Shown in pieces: positions 20,884 through 29,077 of a DNA stretch of 64,000 nt. Position numbers and translations under genes: made by a program. The DNA is from JAFGAV01 sp041479055 (GTDB lineage: Bacteria; Acidobacteriota; Aminicenantia; Aminicenantales; JAFGAV01): assembly GCA_963702835.1 (NCBI GenBank), contig OY969762.1, positions 1,860,001 to 1,924,000 on the forward strand. The letters are read 5' to 3'. Positions within the stretch are counted from its first letter, which is position 1, and every line of letters begins with the position of its first letter. The notes under the pieces are model-generated. The model did no database searches and was not told where the DNA came from. It saw only the letters and a program-made list of their open reading frames with translations.

Positions 20884-20930
20884 TGACTCTGGATTATGGA
20901 ATCAAGGTTCGAATCCTTGCTTCCCAGCCA
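20884..20930 (+). repeat. Direct repeat, right copy (tRNA-Gln 3' fragment)
   Basis: This is a 46/47 match to the end of tRNA-Gln, including CCA. Upstream bases only vaguely resemble the tRNA 5' half and cannot form the acceptor or D stems, so this is a fragment or decayed tRNA, not a second gene. The surrounding 20761-21075 region holds no other gene that I can see. Confidence 0.75.
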
Positions 20931-21075
20931 CCCTGATTTTCCTTCAGTCATTGTCATTTTATCCCTCCTTGACGATTGGTTAGTATCCTAAGCAAAAATT
21001 CCTTTATCTCGCTTTCCCGAACATTAAATATCGCGCCTGCTCATCTAGGCTTATCCAAAAAATTTCAAAACAGAT

Positions 21076-21678
21076 ATGTTTTTCTCGACTAAATACTACG
21101 CCCGGGCGCTTCAGGCGCGTATTTTATGCCCGGCACCGGCGACCATGACCCTCATCAGCATTTTAGTCAAGCCTTCCCGCTGGCCCGAAACGAAAATGGT
21201 CGGGAAGATTCTTTTTCTACTAGGGGTTGGGTTGCTCACCTTCAGCAGCACATGCCTTTTGGGCTTCAGGGATTTCTGCATAGAGCATTCCACCGCCATC
21301 CTGTCCATCTTGGTGACCTCTTTTGTGCTCATTTTGGCCGGCGAATCGATTATAAACTTGGCTGGAAATATTGAGCCCAAGCCCGGCCGGAGCAGATCTT
21401 TTCTTCGCTGGCTGGCCGAGCCGCTAAACCCTATGAACACCCTGAAAATCTTAAAGCGGGACTTTGAACACAGGTGCTTTTTCTGCGGTATCGACTTTGT
21501 TCTCCCCCAAGTGTCCGAGAGCCAGGAGGAATCGCAGGAAAGAGATTTTGATAGATTGATGTTCGGCATCTGCCTTGGATGCGGAAAGGCCGTCTGCCCG
21601 AGGTGCGCTTATATGAAAGGATTGGAGATGAAGGTCAAATCCCTTCACTGCCCGGGCTGCGGCAGCTTCGTCCTCTAA
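21076..21678 (+). CDS. Membrane protein with C-terminal Cys-rich (zinc ribbon-like) domain, unknown function
   Basis: I do not recognise the family. The 200-residue product has two hydrophobic segments at about 42-62 (KILFLLGVGLLTFSSTCLL) and 72-96 (STAILSILVTSFVLILAG). The C-terminal part contains three Cys pairs, CFFC, CLGC plus CPRC, and HCPGC, suggesting two zinc-binding knuckles facing the cytoplasm. The region between them is acidic (SESQEESQERD). The start is uncertain: ATGs at 21076, 21145 and 21196 are all in frame and none has a good Shine-Dalgarno sequence; 21196 lies just before the first helix. It precedes the ParA-like gene by about 100 bases. Confidence 0.55.
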   Translation: MFFSTKYYARALQARILCPAPATMTLISILVKPSRWPETKMVGKILFLLGVGLLTFSSTCLLGFRDFCIEHSTAILSILVTSFVLILAGESIINLAGNIEPKPGRSRSFLRWLAEPLNPMNTLKILKRDFEHRCFFCGIDFVLPQVSESQEESQERDFDRLMFGICLGCGKAVCPRCAYMKGLEMKVKSLHCPGCGSFVL

Positions 21679-21781
21679 GCCGAGCCTCAGGGGGCTCGCC
21701 CCGTCACTCCCGAATCCCCATTATCCAGGTCGTGGCCGGGTTGACGTTCGGCGTAAAATTAATATATCGTTTATTTTAACC

Positions 21782-22738
21782 ATGAAGACGGAGAGCTTGA
21801 AGAACTCTGCCCCTCGAACCAGGGAAGGCCAGATCTGGGCCATGGCCGGCGGAAAAGGCGGCACGGGCAAAACCTTCCTCGTCAGCAGCATGGGCACCTA
21901 CCTGGCCAAGAAGCAGAATTCGGTCACCCTGGTGGATTTCGACCTGGGCGGGGCCAACCTCCACTCTTTCCTCAACCTGGACCAGCCGCGGCAGACCCTG
22001 ACCCGCTTCTTCGACAAGTCAGGCGCACTCCTCGACGACCTGGCCCTGCCCACCGGCATCGACAACATGTCCCTCATCAGCGGCGACCTGGAATCCATCT
22101 CCTCGGACAGCATCACCTTCAGCCAGAAGCTCAAGCTTTTCCGCCAGATGATGAAGCTCCACACCCAGTACATCCTCATCGACCTGGGCGCCGGCTGCCA
22201 CAACAACACCCTGGACACCTTCCTCCTCGCCGACAAGATGATCACCCTGGTCACCCCCGAGATCACGGCCGTGGAGAACATGTACCGCTTCATCAAAAGC
22301 GCCCTCTACCGCAAGCTGAAGATGACGCTCAAGGCCTACGGCTTCAAGGACACGGCCCGGCTCATCTGGCAGAAGCGGGAGTCTTACGGCATTACCAACA
22401 TCAAGGAATTCATCGACCACCTCCGCCGCCAGTTGACCGACCTGGCCCCCATCCTGGACCATGAGCTGGACGGGTTCAAGGTCTATATCGTGGTGAACAT
22501 GACCCGCGACAGCCAGGACATTCTCCTGGGCGCCTCGCTCAAGAGCCTGCTCCAGAAGTTTCTGGGCATCCAGGCCCTCTACGCCGGCTACATCGAGCAC
22601 GACGACGCCGTGTGGCGCTCCATCCGGGAAAGGCGGCCGTTCATGATCAACTACCTGGCCAGCCGCTCTTCCAAGGAAGTCGAAATCCTGGTGGACAACC
22701 TCATCCAGGATAAAGAGGTCCAGTTGCTGTGGAGTTAA
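21782..22738 (+). CDS. ParA/MinD-type P-loop ATPase
   Basis: The 318-residue protein has the deviant Walker A GGKGGTGKTF near residues 22-31 with the signature first Lys, DFDLGGANLH (A' motif) and DLGAGCHNNTLD (Walker B), then LVTPEITAVENMYRFIK. This pattern is closest to MinD/FlhG (FleN)-type ATPases that position cell structures on the membrane or nucleoid. No flagellar or chemotaxis gene is nearby. It is followed after one base by a J-domain/HTH protein, a likely functional partner. The leader is short: a TTGACG/TATATC-like promoter at 21741-21768 leaves only a few bases before ATG and no Shine-Dalgarno sequence. Confidence 0.85.
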   Translation: MKTESLKNSAPRTREGQIWAMAGGKGGTGKTFLVSSMGTYLAKKQNSVTLVDFDLGGANLHSFLNLDQPRQTLTRFFDKSGALLDDLALPTGIDNMSLISGDLESISSDSITFSQKLKLFRQMMKLHTQYILIDLGAGCHNNTLDTFLLADKMITLVTPEITAVENMYRFIKSALYRKLKMTLKAYGFKDTARLIWQKRESYGITNIKEFIDHLRRQLTDLAPILDHELDGFKVYIVVNMTRDSQDILLGASLKSLLQKFLGIQALYAGYIEHDDAVWRSIRERRPFMINYLASRSSKEVEILVDNLIQDKEVQLLWS

Positions 22739-22739
22739 G

Positions 22740-23336
22740 ATGAGCGACCCGAACAAGGAACGCGATTTCAAAGTCCTGGAGCTCGGCCCGAAGGCCACCC
22801 TGGCCGAAGTGAAGAACGCCTACCTCAGGCTGAAGAAACTGTATTCGGCCGACTCGGCCCTCCTCTCCCCCATCTCCCAGGAAATTCCCGAGGACAAGCG
22901 GCTCCGGATCCTGCTGGAGGTCGAGGAGGCCTACAAGAGTCTTCTCGAATACTTCCGGGAGGAAGCCTCCTTGAGAGCCGAAGGAGGAGGGCCGGCGCCG
23001 GCCGCCGGTACCCGGCCGTCGGCCGTCTCCGGAACCTCCCCAGAAAAGAGCGCGGCCGCCGGCGAGGAACTGACCTTCTCCGGCCCGGTGCTGAAGAGGA
23101 TCCGGGAGAGCCTGGGCATCCCCCTCCATCTGATCTTCCACACCACAAAAATTCGGGTCGAGCAGCTGGAGGCCATCGAGGAAGAGAACTTCGCCAAGCT
23201 CCCCGACGAGGCCTATATCAAGGCCCACCTCAAGGAATATGCCGGCCACCTGTCCCTTAATCCAAAAAGGGTCATCAACGACTACCTGAAACGGTACGCG
23301 GAGTGGAAAAAAATTCACCGGCCGGAGCAACATTAG
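22740..23336 (+). CDS. J-domain-like plus RodZ-type helix-turn-helix protein
   Basis: The 198-residue protein has two folded parts. Residues about 8-75 resemble a DnaJ-like helical hairpin (FKVLELGPKATLAEVKNAYL, then a long helix ending VEEAYKSLLEYF) without a clear HPD triplet. After a Gly/Pro/Ala linker, residues about 118-190 match the RodZ/HTH_25 domain (LKRIRESLGIPLHLI, QLEAIEEENFAKLPDEAYIK, HLKEYAGHLSLN). No transmembrane segment follows, unlike RodZ. It starts one base after the ParA-like gene, so the two are translated together. A role as adaptor for the ATPase, perhaps in polar or envelope placement, is inference. Confidence 0.65.
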   Translation: MSDPNKERDFKVLELGPKATLAEVKNAYLRLKKLYSADSALLSPISQEIPEDKRLRILLEVEEAYKSLLEYFREEASLRAEGGGPAPAAGTRPSAVSGTSPEKSAAAGEELTFSGPVLKRIRESLGIPLHLIFHTTKIRVEQLEAIEEENFAKLPDEAYIKAHLKEYAGHLSLNPKRVINDYLKRYAEWKKIHRPEQH

Positions 23337-23434
23337 AAAAAATACTGAGGAACCCTGCCGAGAGGCTTGCCCGCAAAGTGAACCGCCCAGGAACTGAAAC
23401 CAATATAAAACGTATCTGGATAGTGGAGGTCAAG

Positions 23435-24142
23435 ATGAGTCTATCCACTTTGCTAAAATTTTTGATACTTTTTCCGGCTGTCGGCCTTATCCTCGCCTGT
23501 GAGCCGGCCGGAGAGACGCGCACGGACACTCGTCAGGTCGCCCTGGCCGGAGCTGAAACGGCCGAGGTGAGCATCCGCATGGGCGCCGGCGAGCTGCGGG
23601 TGGAGGGCGGCACCGGGGACCTCATGGACGCGACTTTCCGCACCAACCGGCCGAGCCTCGAGCCGGAAGTCGACTACAACGTGGTCAACAAACGGGGCAT
23701 CCTCACCGTCCGCCACAAGCGCTACACCCGCCTCGGCTTCGGCCGGACGGTCAACGACTGGGACATCCGCCTGAACCAGGAAACGCCCATCAACCTTCGG
23801 GTAAACCTCGGCGCGGGTGAAAGCCGGCTGGACTGCCGGGGGATCAAGCTCGACCGGGTGAGGGTCAAGATGGGCGTAGGCCGGATGACGCTCGACCTGT
23901 CGGGGCCCCGGGCCACAAGCCTCGACGTCAATGTCGAAGGGGGGGTGGGCAGCGCAACGATTTACCTGCCCAAGGAAGTCGGCGTCCGGGCCAGAGTGCA
24001 CAAAGGGCTGGGCTCGGTCGAGGCGGAAGGCTTGACTCGATCGGACGGCGTCTATACCAACCAGGCCTACGGCCGGAGCGCGGTGACCCTGGAGATCAGG
24101 GTCGAAGCCGGCATCGGCAGCATCCAACTCGAGCTGCGCTAG
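23435..24142 (+). CDS. Lipoprotein with beta-strand (toastrack/LiaF-like) domain
   Basis: The product has 235 residues. A signal sequence ends in the lipobox ILAC (residues about 17-20), so the mature protein is lipid-anchored. The rest is a repeating beta pattern: VSIRMGAGELRVEGGTGDLM, INLRVNLGAGESRLDCRGI, RVRVKMGVGRMTLDLSG and NVEGGVGSATIYLP, ending RVEAGIGSIQLEL. The recurring (M/L/V)GxGxxxL(D/R) unit is typical of the DUF4097/LiaF-C solenoid families. Function is unknown; such domains occur in envelope-stress proteins. GGAGGT at 23425-23430 fixes ATG 23435; the earlier in-frame ATG at 23303 would overlap the preceding gene. Confidence 0.68.
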   Translation: MSLSTLLKFLILFPAVGLILACEPAGETRTDTRQVALAGAETAEVSIRMGAGELRVEGGTGDLMDATFRTNRPSLEPEVDYNVVNKRGILTVRHKRYTRLGFGRTVNDWDIRLNQETPINLRVNLGAGESRLDCRGIKLDRVRVKMGVGRMTLDLSGPRATSLDVNVEGGVGSATIYLPKEVGVRARVHKGLGSVEAEGLTRSDGVYTNQAYGRSAVTLEIRVEAGIGSIQLELR

Positions 24143-24160
24143 GCCACTCAAGACTGGTTG

Positions 24161-24796
24161 TCAGCTTTTCAAGCGTTTGGATTCCTTTTCGATCGACCGG
24201 AAGCCGAGAGGCTCATCAGGCTCTTTAGCGGTCTTAATCTTTTTAAGAATAAGCGGCTTACCGGTTTTGAAAAACTGGAGAGGGCCGGGATTCTCGATGA
24301 AGCGGAGGATCTTCTCCGGGGCGTCGGTAATGAAAATGTCGTCGCCGTGCGGATCCTGCTTGACCTCCCCCTCTAGCTTTCCCTCCTCGACGGCCTTGGC
24401 GAAGACGTCCTCGTTGGGAAACCACAGCAGAAGCTCGTCCTGGTCCGTGAATTTATATTGAAGCAGATAATAGCGGTCCATCCACTTCCCGTCCTCCTGG
24501 AAACGCACCGATAGAAAGTTGTTCTTCTTTCCCCTGGTGATGATCATCTCGCCCTGGACCATTTGAAACTGGTCGTCTTTCCAATCCAACCCGGCCAGAC
24601 GGGCGACGCCGCTCGCGGCAAATCGGATGAAGACGACCTCTTCTTCGCTGAGCCAGGCGCCCTCGAACTTATCCCGGTCGATGGGTTCCGGCGCCGAGGA
24701 GAGGGGCTGCCTGGTCGTGACAAAAGAGCAGCCGGAAAGCAACAGTAAGAGGGGAATAAAAAAGAGCAAGAGACAGGTTTTCTTTATAATACTCAT
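24161..24796 (-). CDS. Hypothetical lipoprotein
   Basis: This encodes 211 residues. The N-terminus (MSIIKKTCLLLFFIPLLLLL followed by SGCS) is a clear lipoprotein signal with lipobox LLSGC, predicting an envelope lipoprotein. The mature part is rich in acidic and aromatic residues (FEGAWLSEEEVVFIRF, FQEDGKWMDRYYLLQYKF) and may form a small beta domain for which I know no family. It is convergent with the toastrack lipoprotein across 18 bases. A short interrupted frame ends four bases upstream of its start. Confidence 0.65.
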   Translation of the reverse strand: MSIIKKTCLLLFFIPLLLLLSGCSFVTTRQPLSSAPEPIDRDKFEGAWLSEEEVVFIRFAASGVARLAGLDWKDDQFQMVQGEMIITRGKKNNFLSVRFQEDGKWMDRYYLLQYKFTDQDELLLWFPNEDVFAKAVEEGKLEGEVKQDPHGDDIFITDAPEKILRFIENPGPLQFFKTGKPLILKKIKTAKEPDEPLGFRSIEKESKRLKS

Positions 24797-24800
24797 AGGT

Positions 24801-24914
24801 TCACTCCAGTCCCTTCACCTCGCTGAAGATGGAGCGGAACTTAACGGCCGGGTCCCTGGGGACCGCTTCCACTTCGATGATCTCCAAACGGATATCCTAC
24901 CTTAAAAGCTTCAT
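24801..24914 (-). other. Short ORF with an in-frame TAG, possible decayed leader gene
   Basis: A good ribosome binding site (CGGAGGAAATA) precedes ATG at 24914. The frame reads MKLLR, then TAG (24897-24899), then 31 further codons of protein-like sequence (DIRLEIIEVEAVPRDPAVKF, then RSIFSEVKGLE) to a TGA just before the lipoprotein gene. It is a pseudogene by amber mutation, or a chance tail behind a five-residue leader peptide. The rest of 24915-25039 holds nothing recognisable. Confidence 0.3.
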
Positions 24915-25039
24915 TATTTCCTCCGGAAGCCGGCCCGAAAAAACGGCTGTTGGCCGAAGATACAGGGTCAAAATCCATCCTGGGTCATGACCGTTTTAAG
25001 AAAAACGGAATAAATTCAGCCTCCCCCTAAGCCTGCCTC

Positions 25040-25073
25040 TTGACATTGCCGTTTGTCCGCTTATAATAAAACT
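25040..25073 (+). promoter_or_regulatory. Consensus promoter of the efflux operon, predicted leaderless
   Basis: Perfect TTGACA (25040-25045), a 16-base spacer and perfect TATAAT (25062-25067). The ATG at 25074 starts seven bases after the -10 box and there is no Shine-Dalgarno sequence. Such a strong promoter suggests repression by the encoded TetR. Confidence 0.78.
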
Positions 25074-25760
25074 ATGAAAACTAAAAAAGTTTTATTAGTT
25101 TCCAGCCCGGCCGTCCCAGTCCAGGACGCTCTCCGGCTCCGCCTCCTCGATTCCGCCCGGGAGCTATTCCTGAAAAACGGCTTCAGCCGGGTGACCACCG
25201 ACGACGTCTCGGCCGCCCTGGGTATCAGCAAAGCGACTCTTTACAAGATATTTCCGAGCAAAAAGGATCTTCTGTCCGCCATCATGAAGCGGATGATGCA
25301 GACCATCCTGGCCCGCGTTGAAGAAATCATCCAGGACGAAAAGCGGGATTTTATCGAAAAGCTCGTCACCCTCATGACCTACCTGGGAAATCAGCTCTCC
25401 CGCTTGGGCCCGGTTTTCGCCCGGGACATCCAGAGGAGCGCCCCCGGGGTCTGGCAGCAGGTCGATGAATTCCGGAGGGACAAGATCATAGAGAATTTCG
25501 AGGCCCTCATCAGCGCCGGCATCAAAAAAGGAGTCTTCCAGGAAGGCCTCAACCAGAATCTTCTGGCCCTCATGTTCGTGGCCCTCATGCAGGAATTCAT
25601 CAACCCGGAAACGCTCTACCGCCATTCGTACCGGGCTTCGGACATCTTCGAGACGATCATCGGCGTCTTTTTCGAGGGGATCTTGACCGATAAAGCCAGA
25701 AATACATTCCACAAAAAAAAGCTGTTTTCCGCCGTGCCCAAAAAGGAGGCATCCTCATGA
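25074..25760 (+). CDS. TetR/AcrR-family transcriptional regulator
   Basis: The product has 228 residues. The N-terminal TetR DNA-binding domain covers about 20-75: RLRLLDSARELFLKNGFSRV, then TTDDVSAALGISKATLYKIF, ending with PSKKDLL. The C-terminal helical domain (about 85-210, including VWQQVDEFRRDKIIENFE and ALMFVALMQEFINPETLYR) would bind an unknown ligand. The next gene overlaps it by four bases, so it heads and presumably autoregulates the efflux operon. The start is ATG at 25074 rather than the upstream TTG, because the -10 box and start site would lie inside the longer version. Confidence 0.9.
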   Translation: MKTKKVLLVSSPAVPVQDALRLRLLDSARELFLKNGFSRVTTDDVSAALGISKATLYKIFPSKKDLLSAIMKRMMQTILARVEEIIQDEKRDFIEKLVTLMTYLGNQLSRLGPVFARDIQRSAPGVWQQVDEFRRDKIIENFEALISAGIKKGVFQEGLNQNLLALMFVALMQEFINPETLYRHSYRASDIFETIIGVFFEGILTDKARNTFHKKKLFSAVPKKEASS

Positions 25761-26764
25761 GACATCTCGGAAATAATAGAATCCCCACGGCCTTCTGGCC
25801 GGTTGTCGTTTTATTGGGCGGCCTGATCCTCTGCGGGGCTTGCGCCGGGAATAAAAATAAATCCGAGATCCAGGCTTCGGGAACGATCGAAGCTACGGAG
25901 GTGAACGTCTCGGCCAGGGTGAGCGGACAAGTCCGGGAGATCCGCGTCGAGGAGGGGAGCCGGGTGAAAACCGGCGACGTTCTCGTCCTTATCGACCATG
26001 ATTCCCTCGACATCCAACTGCGTCAAGCCGAGGCCGGAGTGGCCCTGGCCGAAGCCCAGCTCCACTTGCTCCGTGCGGGAGCCAGGGCCGAGGACCTGGG
26101 GCAGGCCAGGGATGGCTTGCACCAGGCGGAATCGAATTTCAAGCTGGCTGAGGCGGATGCCAAGCGGATGCGGGAGCTGGCGGCCAAGGGCAGCGTGACT
26201 CCCAAACAGAGGGACGATGCCGAGGCCCGCTTGACCGTGGCCGCCGCCCAAAAGAACACGGCCGGCGAAGCCCTAAAAAAGCTCCAGCAGTTCGCCAGGC
26301 CGGAGGAGCTCAAGGCGGCCCAGGCCCGTCTGGACCAGGCCGTGGCCCAGGCGGACCTGCTGAAAAAGGCGATCGCCGACTGCACCATAGCGGCGCCTGT
26401 CGGCGGCGTGGTCACCCGCAAACCGGTCGAAGCGGGTGAGCTGGTCCAGGCCGGGGCCACGGTCTTGACCATCTCCGACCTCGACCGGGTGAACCTCATG
26501 ATCTACGTCACCGAAAAAGAGCTGGGCCAGGTGAAGCTGGGCCAGACCGCCGCAGTGACCATTGACTCGGCGCCGGGACGGATATTCTCGGGCAAGGTCA
26601 CCTATATCTCTTCCGAGGCCGAGTTCACGCCCAAGAACATCCAGACCAAAGAGGACCGGGCCAAGCTCGTCTTCCGCGTCAAGGTCGAAATCGACAATCC
26701 GGAGGGCGTCCTCAAGCCCGGCCTTCCGGCCGACGCCATCATCCCCGTTCCGCGGACCGGGTAA
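25757..26764 (+). CDS. HlyD-family membrane fusion (periplasmic adaptor) protein, YbhG-like
   Basis: This adaptor joins inner-membrane ABC exporters to TolC. The 335-residue protein has an N-terminal hydrophobic segment ending in GACAG (possible lipobox), the lipoyl half-motif VNVSARVSGQVREIRVEEGS, and a long coiled-coil hairpin at about 95-205 rich in Ala/Glu/Lys/Gln. The second lipoyl half (CTIAAPVGGVVTRKPVEAGE) and a beta-barrel domain (LGQVKLGQTAAVTIDSAPG) follow. The coiled-coil contains VTPKQRDDAEARL-type turns. Overlap with tetR by ATGA supports cotranscription. Confidence 0.9.
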   Translation: MRHLGNNRIPTAFWPVVVLLGGLILCGACAGNKNKSEIQASGTIEATEVNVSARVSGQVREIRVEEGSRVKTGDVLVLIDHDSLDIQLRQAEAGVALAEAQLHLLRAGARAEDLGQARDGLHQAESNFKLAEADAKRMRELAAKGSVTPKQRDDAEARLTVAAAQKNTAGEALKKLQQFARPEELKAAQARLDQAVAQADLLKKAIADCTIAAPVGGVVTRKPVEAGELVQAGATVLTISDLDRVNLMIYVTEKELGQVKLGQTAAVTIDSAPGRIFSGKVTYISSEAEFTPKNIQTKEDRAKLVFRVKVEIDNPEGVLKPGLPADAIIPVPRTG

Positions 26765-26780
26765 GACCGGCCAGGGCACC

Positions 26781-27716
26781 ATGGCTGAGCTCGCCGTCCA
26801 GACCTCAGGCCTGTCCAAGAGCTTCGGGGAAATTCAGGCCGTCACGGGGCTCGACCTGGCCGTGCCCCAGGGCGAGATGTTCAGCCTGGTCGGGCCCGAC
26901 GGCGCGGGCAAGACGACGGCCATCCGGATGCTGTGCGGCCTCCTCCTGCCCAGCGCGGGGAGCGGCCGGGTCCTGGGCTACGACCTGGCCGGGGAGAGCG
27001 ACAAGATCAAGCGCTCCATCGGCTATCTTCCCCAGAGGTTCAGCCTCTATGGGGATTTGACTATTGACGAGAATATCGAGTTTTTCGCCGAGATTCACAG
27101 GGTCAGAGGCTTCGGCGCGCGGCGCGATGAACTCCTCGACTTCACCCGGCTCAGGCCTTTCCGCAAGCGGCTGGCCGACAGGCTTTCAGGCGGAATGCGT
27201 CAGAAGCTGGCCCTGGTCTGTACCCTCATCCACACTCCGCGGCTGCTGTTCCTCGATGAGCCGACCACCGGCGTCGACCCCGTCTCCCGGCGGGACTTCT
27301 GGAAGATCCTCTCCGACCTGCTCAAGACGGGGATCACCATCGTGATGACCACCCCTTACCTGGACGAGGCCGAACGCTGTTCGCGGGTGGGGCTGATGAA
27401 TGAAGGGCGGCTGATGACCGCCGCCCCGCCCGCGAAGGTCAAGGCTCTGATGAAGGGGACAGTCGTTGAGATTGTCTGCAACGACGCACTCGGCGCCCGG
27501 GCCGTTCTCCGCGGCCTGCCCGCGGCCAGGGAGGTTCACCTCTTCGGGGACAGGCTGCATATCGTCGTTGACGACATGGAAAAGGACCTTCCCGCCGTGG
27601 AGGCCCACCTCGGCCGGGCCGGCATCGCCGTCCTCGACCGCCGGGTCGTCCCGCCCTCCCTGGAGAATGTATTCATTTCCGTGACCAGACCCGCAGCCAA
27701 GGAGGTATCGTCATGA
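26781..27716 (+). CDS. ABC transporter ATP-binding protein (first of two)
   Basis: The product has 311 residues. Motifs in order: Walker A GPDGAGKTT near 38-46 (Asp replaces the usual Asn/Ser), Q-loop region YLPQRFSLYGDLT, signature LSGGMRQKL and Walker B LLFLDEPTTGVDP, followed by a TTPYLDEAERC segment. It energises the ABC-2 type permeases downstream. The C-terminal roughly 80 residues resemble the substrate-linked tail of drug/polysaccharide exporter ATPases. The start at 26781 follows the adaptor by 16 bases. In E. coli the related YbhF carries two ATPase halves in one protein; here the halves are separate genes with tolC between them. Confidence 0.9.
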   Translation: MAELAVQTSGLSKSFGEIQAVTGLDLAVPQGEMFSLVGPDGAGKTTAIRMLCGLLLPSAGSGRVLGYDLAGESDKIKRSIGYLPQRFSLYGDLTIDENIEFFAEIHRVRGFGARRDELLDFTRLRPFRKRLADRLSGGMRQKLALVCTLIHTPRLLFLDEPTTGVDPVSRRDFWKILSDLLKTGITIVMTTPYLDEAERCSRVGLMNEGRLMTAAPPAKVKALMKGTVVEIVCNDALGARAVLRGLPAAREVHLFGDRLHIVVDDMEKDLPAVEAHLGRAGIAVLDRRVVPPSLENVFISVTRPAAKEVSS

Positions 27717-29077
27717 AACGGAATCCCCCGGCCTTCAACCTTTTCGTCATTGGGGCGCTGGCCCTGGCCACGGCCGCCGGGGCGGCGGAAAAAAGTACCT
27801 TGACCCTGGAGCAGTGCCTCGAACTGGGCCTGGCCAACAGCAAGGGGCTCCACGCTTCGCAGATGGCCGTGGAAGCCTCGGCCGAAAAGCTTAAAGAAGT
27901 GACCGCCTCGCGGCTTCCTTCGCTCAAGTTCAGCGCCAACTACACCCGCCTCAGCGAGGTGCCCCCCTTCGCCGTGAGCCTGCCCTTGGCCGCCGCTCCT
28001 TCCGGTTCAAACACCTTTGTCATCTCGCCCTCTTATTTCAACAACTATACGCTCAAGCTCTCCTTCCAGCAGCCGCTTTTCACCGGGTTCAGGCTCCAGG
28101 CCGGCGAAAGCATGGCCAGGCTCAACGCCGGCGCTTCGGAACAGGACTTGTCCCGGGACAGGAGCGAGACCGTTTTTGCCATTCAGAACGCGTACTGGTC
28201 TTTGGTCAAGGCCAGGGAATCCCGGAAAGTCGTCGATGAGAACGTCGAACAGGTCAAGGCCCATCTGGCCGACGTCCGCAGCTTCTTCGACCAGGGCCTT
28301 CTGACCCGGAATGATGTCCTGAAGGTCGAAGTCCAACTTTCGAGCGTCCGCCTGGCTCAACTCGACGCCAGAAACGCCGAGGAGATGGCGGCCGTCTGGC
28401 TGAACAACCTCATCGGAGCCCCCCTCGACCAGGATATCGAGCCTGCCGCCTCGAACGAAATTCTGGCGGCCTCCGCCCTGGCCGTGCCCGAAGAATGGTC
28501 AAGCCTGGAAAAGCTCCTGGCCAAGGCTCAGCAAAGCCGGCCCGAATTGCGGGCCATGAGCCTGCGGGTCCAGGCGGGCGAGGAGGGGGTCAAGGTCGCC
28601 CGAGCCGGCTGGTACCCCCAGGTCCTGCTGACGGGCAATTATTACAGCCTGAGGCCCAACCCGCGGATTCTCCCGGCCCAGGACAAGTTCATGAACACCT
28701 GGGATGTCGGCCTCACCGTGTCCTTCGATATCTGGAACTGGAACACCGCCGGCCATCAGACGAGTCAGGCCAAAGCCCAACTGGCCCAGGCCGCCGACGC
28801 CTTGGGCCAGATGAAGGACGCCGTGGCCGTGGAGGTTCGGCAGAGCTGGCTGGCCTTTCAGGAGTCGAAGGAAAAAATCAGCCTGGCCAAGCTGGGCGTT
28901 GAGCAGGCTGCCGAAAACGTCAGGGTCACGCGCGACCGGTTCAAGGAAGGCGTGGCCATCAACACCGAGGTGCTCGAGGCCGAGACGGCCCTGCTCCAGG
29001 CCGGCCTGAGCTACACCCAAGCGCTGGTGGACAGCGAGCTGGCCCGGGCCAGGCTGAGCAAGGCCGTGGGCTTATGA
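27713..29077 (+). CDS. TolC-family outer membrane efflux protein
   Basis: The product has 454 residues. The signal peptide (residues 1-25, ending AAGAAEK) is followed by two repeats of the OEP fold: TLEQCLELGLANSKGLHASQ starts the first, and LLAKAQQSRPELRAMSLRVQ the second. Long Ala/Glu-rich helices form the periplasmic tunnel and Tyr/Phe-rich strands the barrel (YSLRPNPR). It supplies the outer-membrane channel for the exporter. It overlaps the neighbours at both ends by four bases (ATGA), so the operon is self-contained: regulator, adaptor, two ATPases, two permeases and channel. Confidence 0.9.
   Translation: MKRNPPAFNLFVIGALALATAAGAAEKSTLTLEQCLELGLANSKGLHASQMAVEASAEKLKEVTASRLPSLKFSANYTRLSEVPPFAVSLPLAAAPSGSNTFVISPSYFNNYTLKLSFQQPLFTGFRLQAGESMARLNAGASEQDLSRDRSETVFAIQNAYWSLVKARESRKVVDENVEQVKAHLADVRSFFDQGLLTRNDVLKVEVQLSSVRLAQLDARNAEEMAAVWLNNLIGAPLDQDIEPAASNEILAASALAVPEEWSSLEKLLAKAQQSRPELRAMSLRVQAGEEGVKVARAGWYPQVLLTGNYYSLRPNPRILPAQDKFMNTWDVGLTVSFDIWNWNTAGHQTSQAKAQLAQAADALGQMKDAVAVEVRQSWLAFQESKEKISLAKLGVEQAAENVRVTRDRFKEGVAINTEVLEAETALLQAGLSYTQALVDSELARARLSKAVGL

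Noticed and set aside
20884..20930. A second functional tRNA-Gln gene
   Set aside because: The 5' half cannot form acceptor or D stems and the anticodon stem has mismatches; only the 3' part is conserved.
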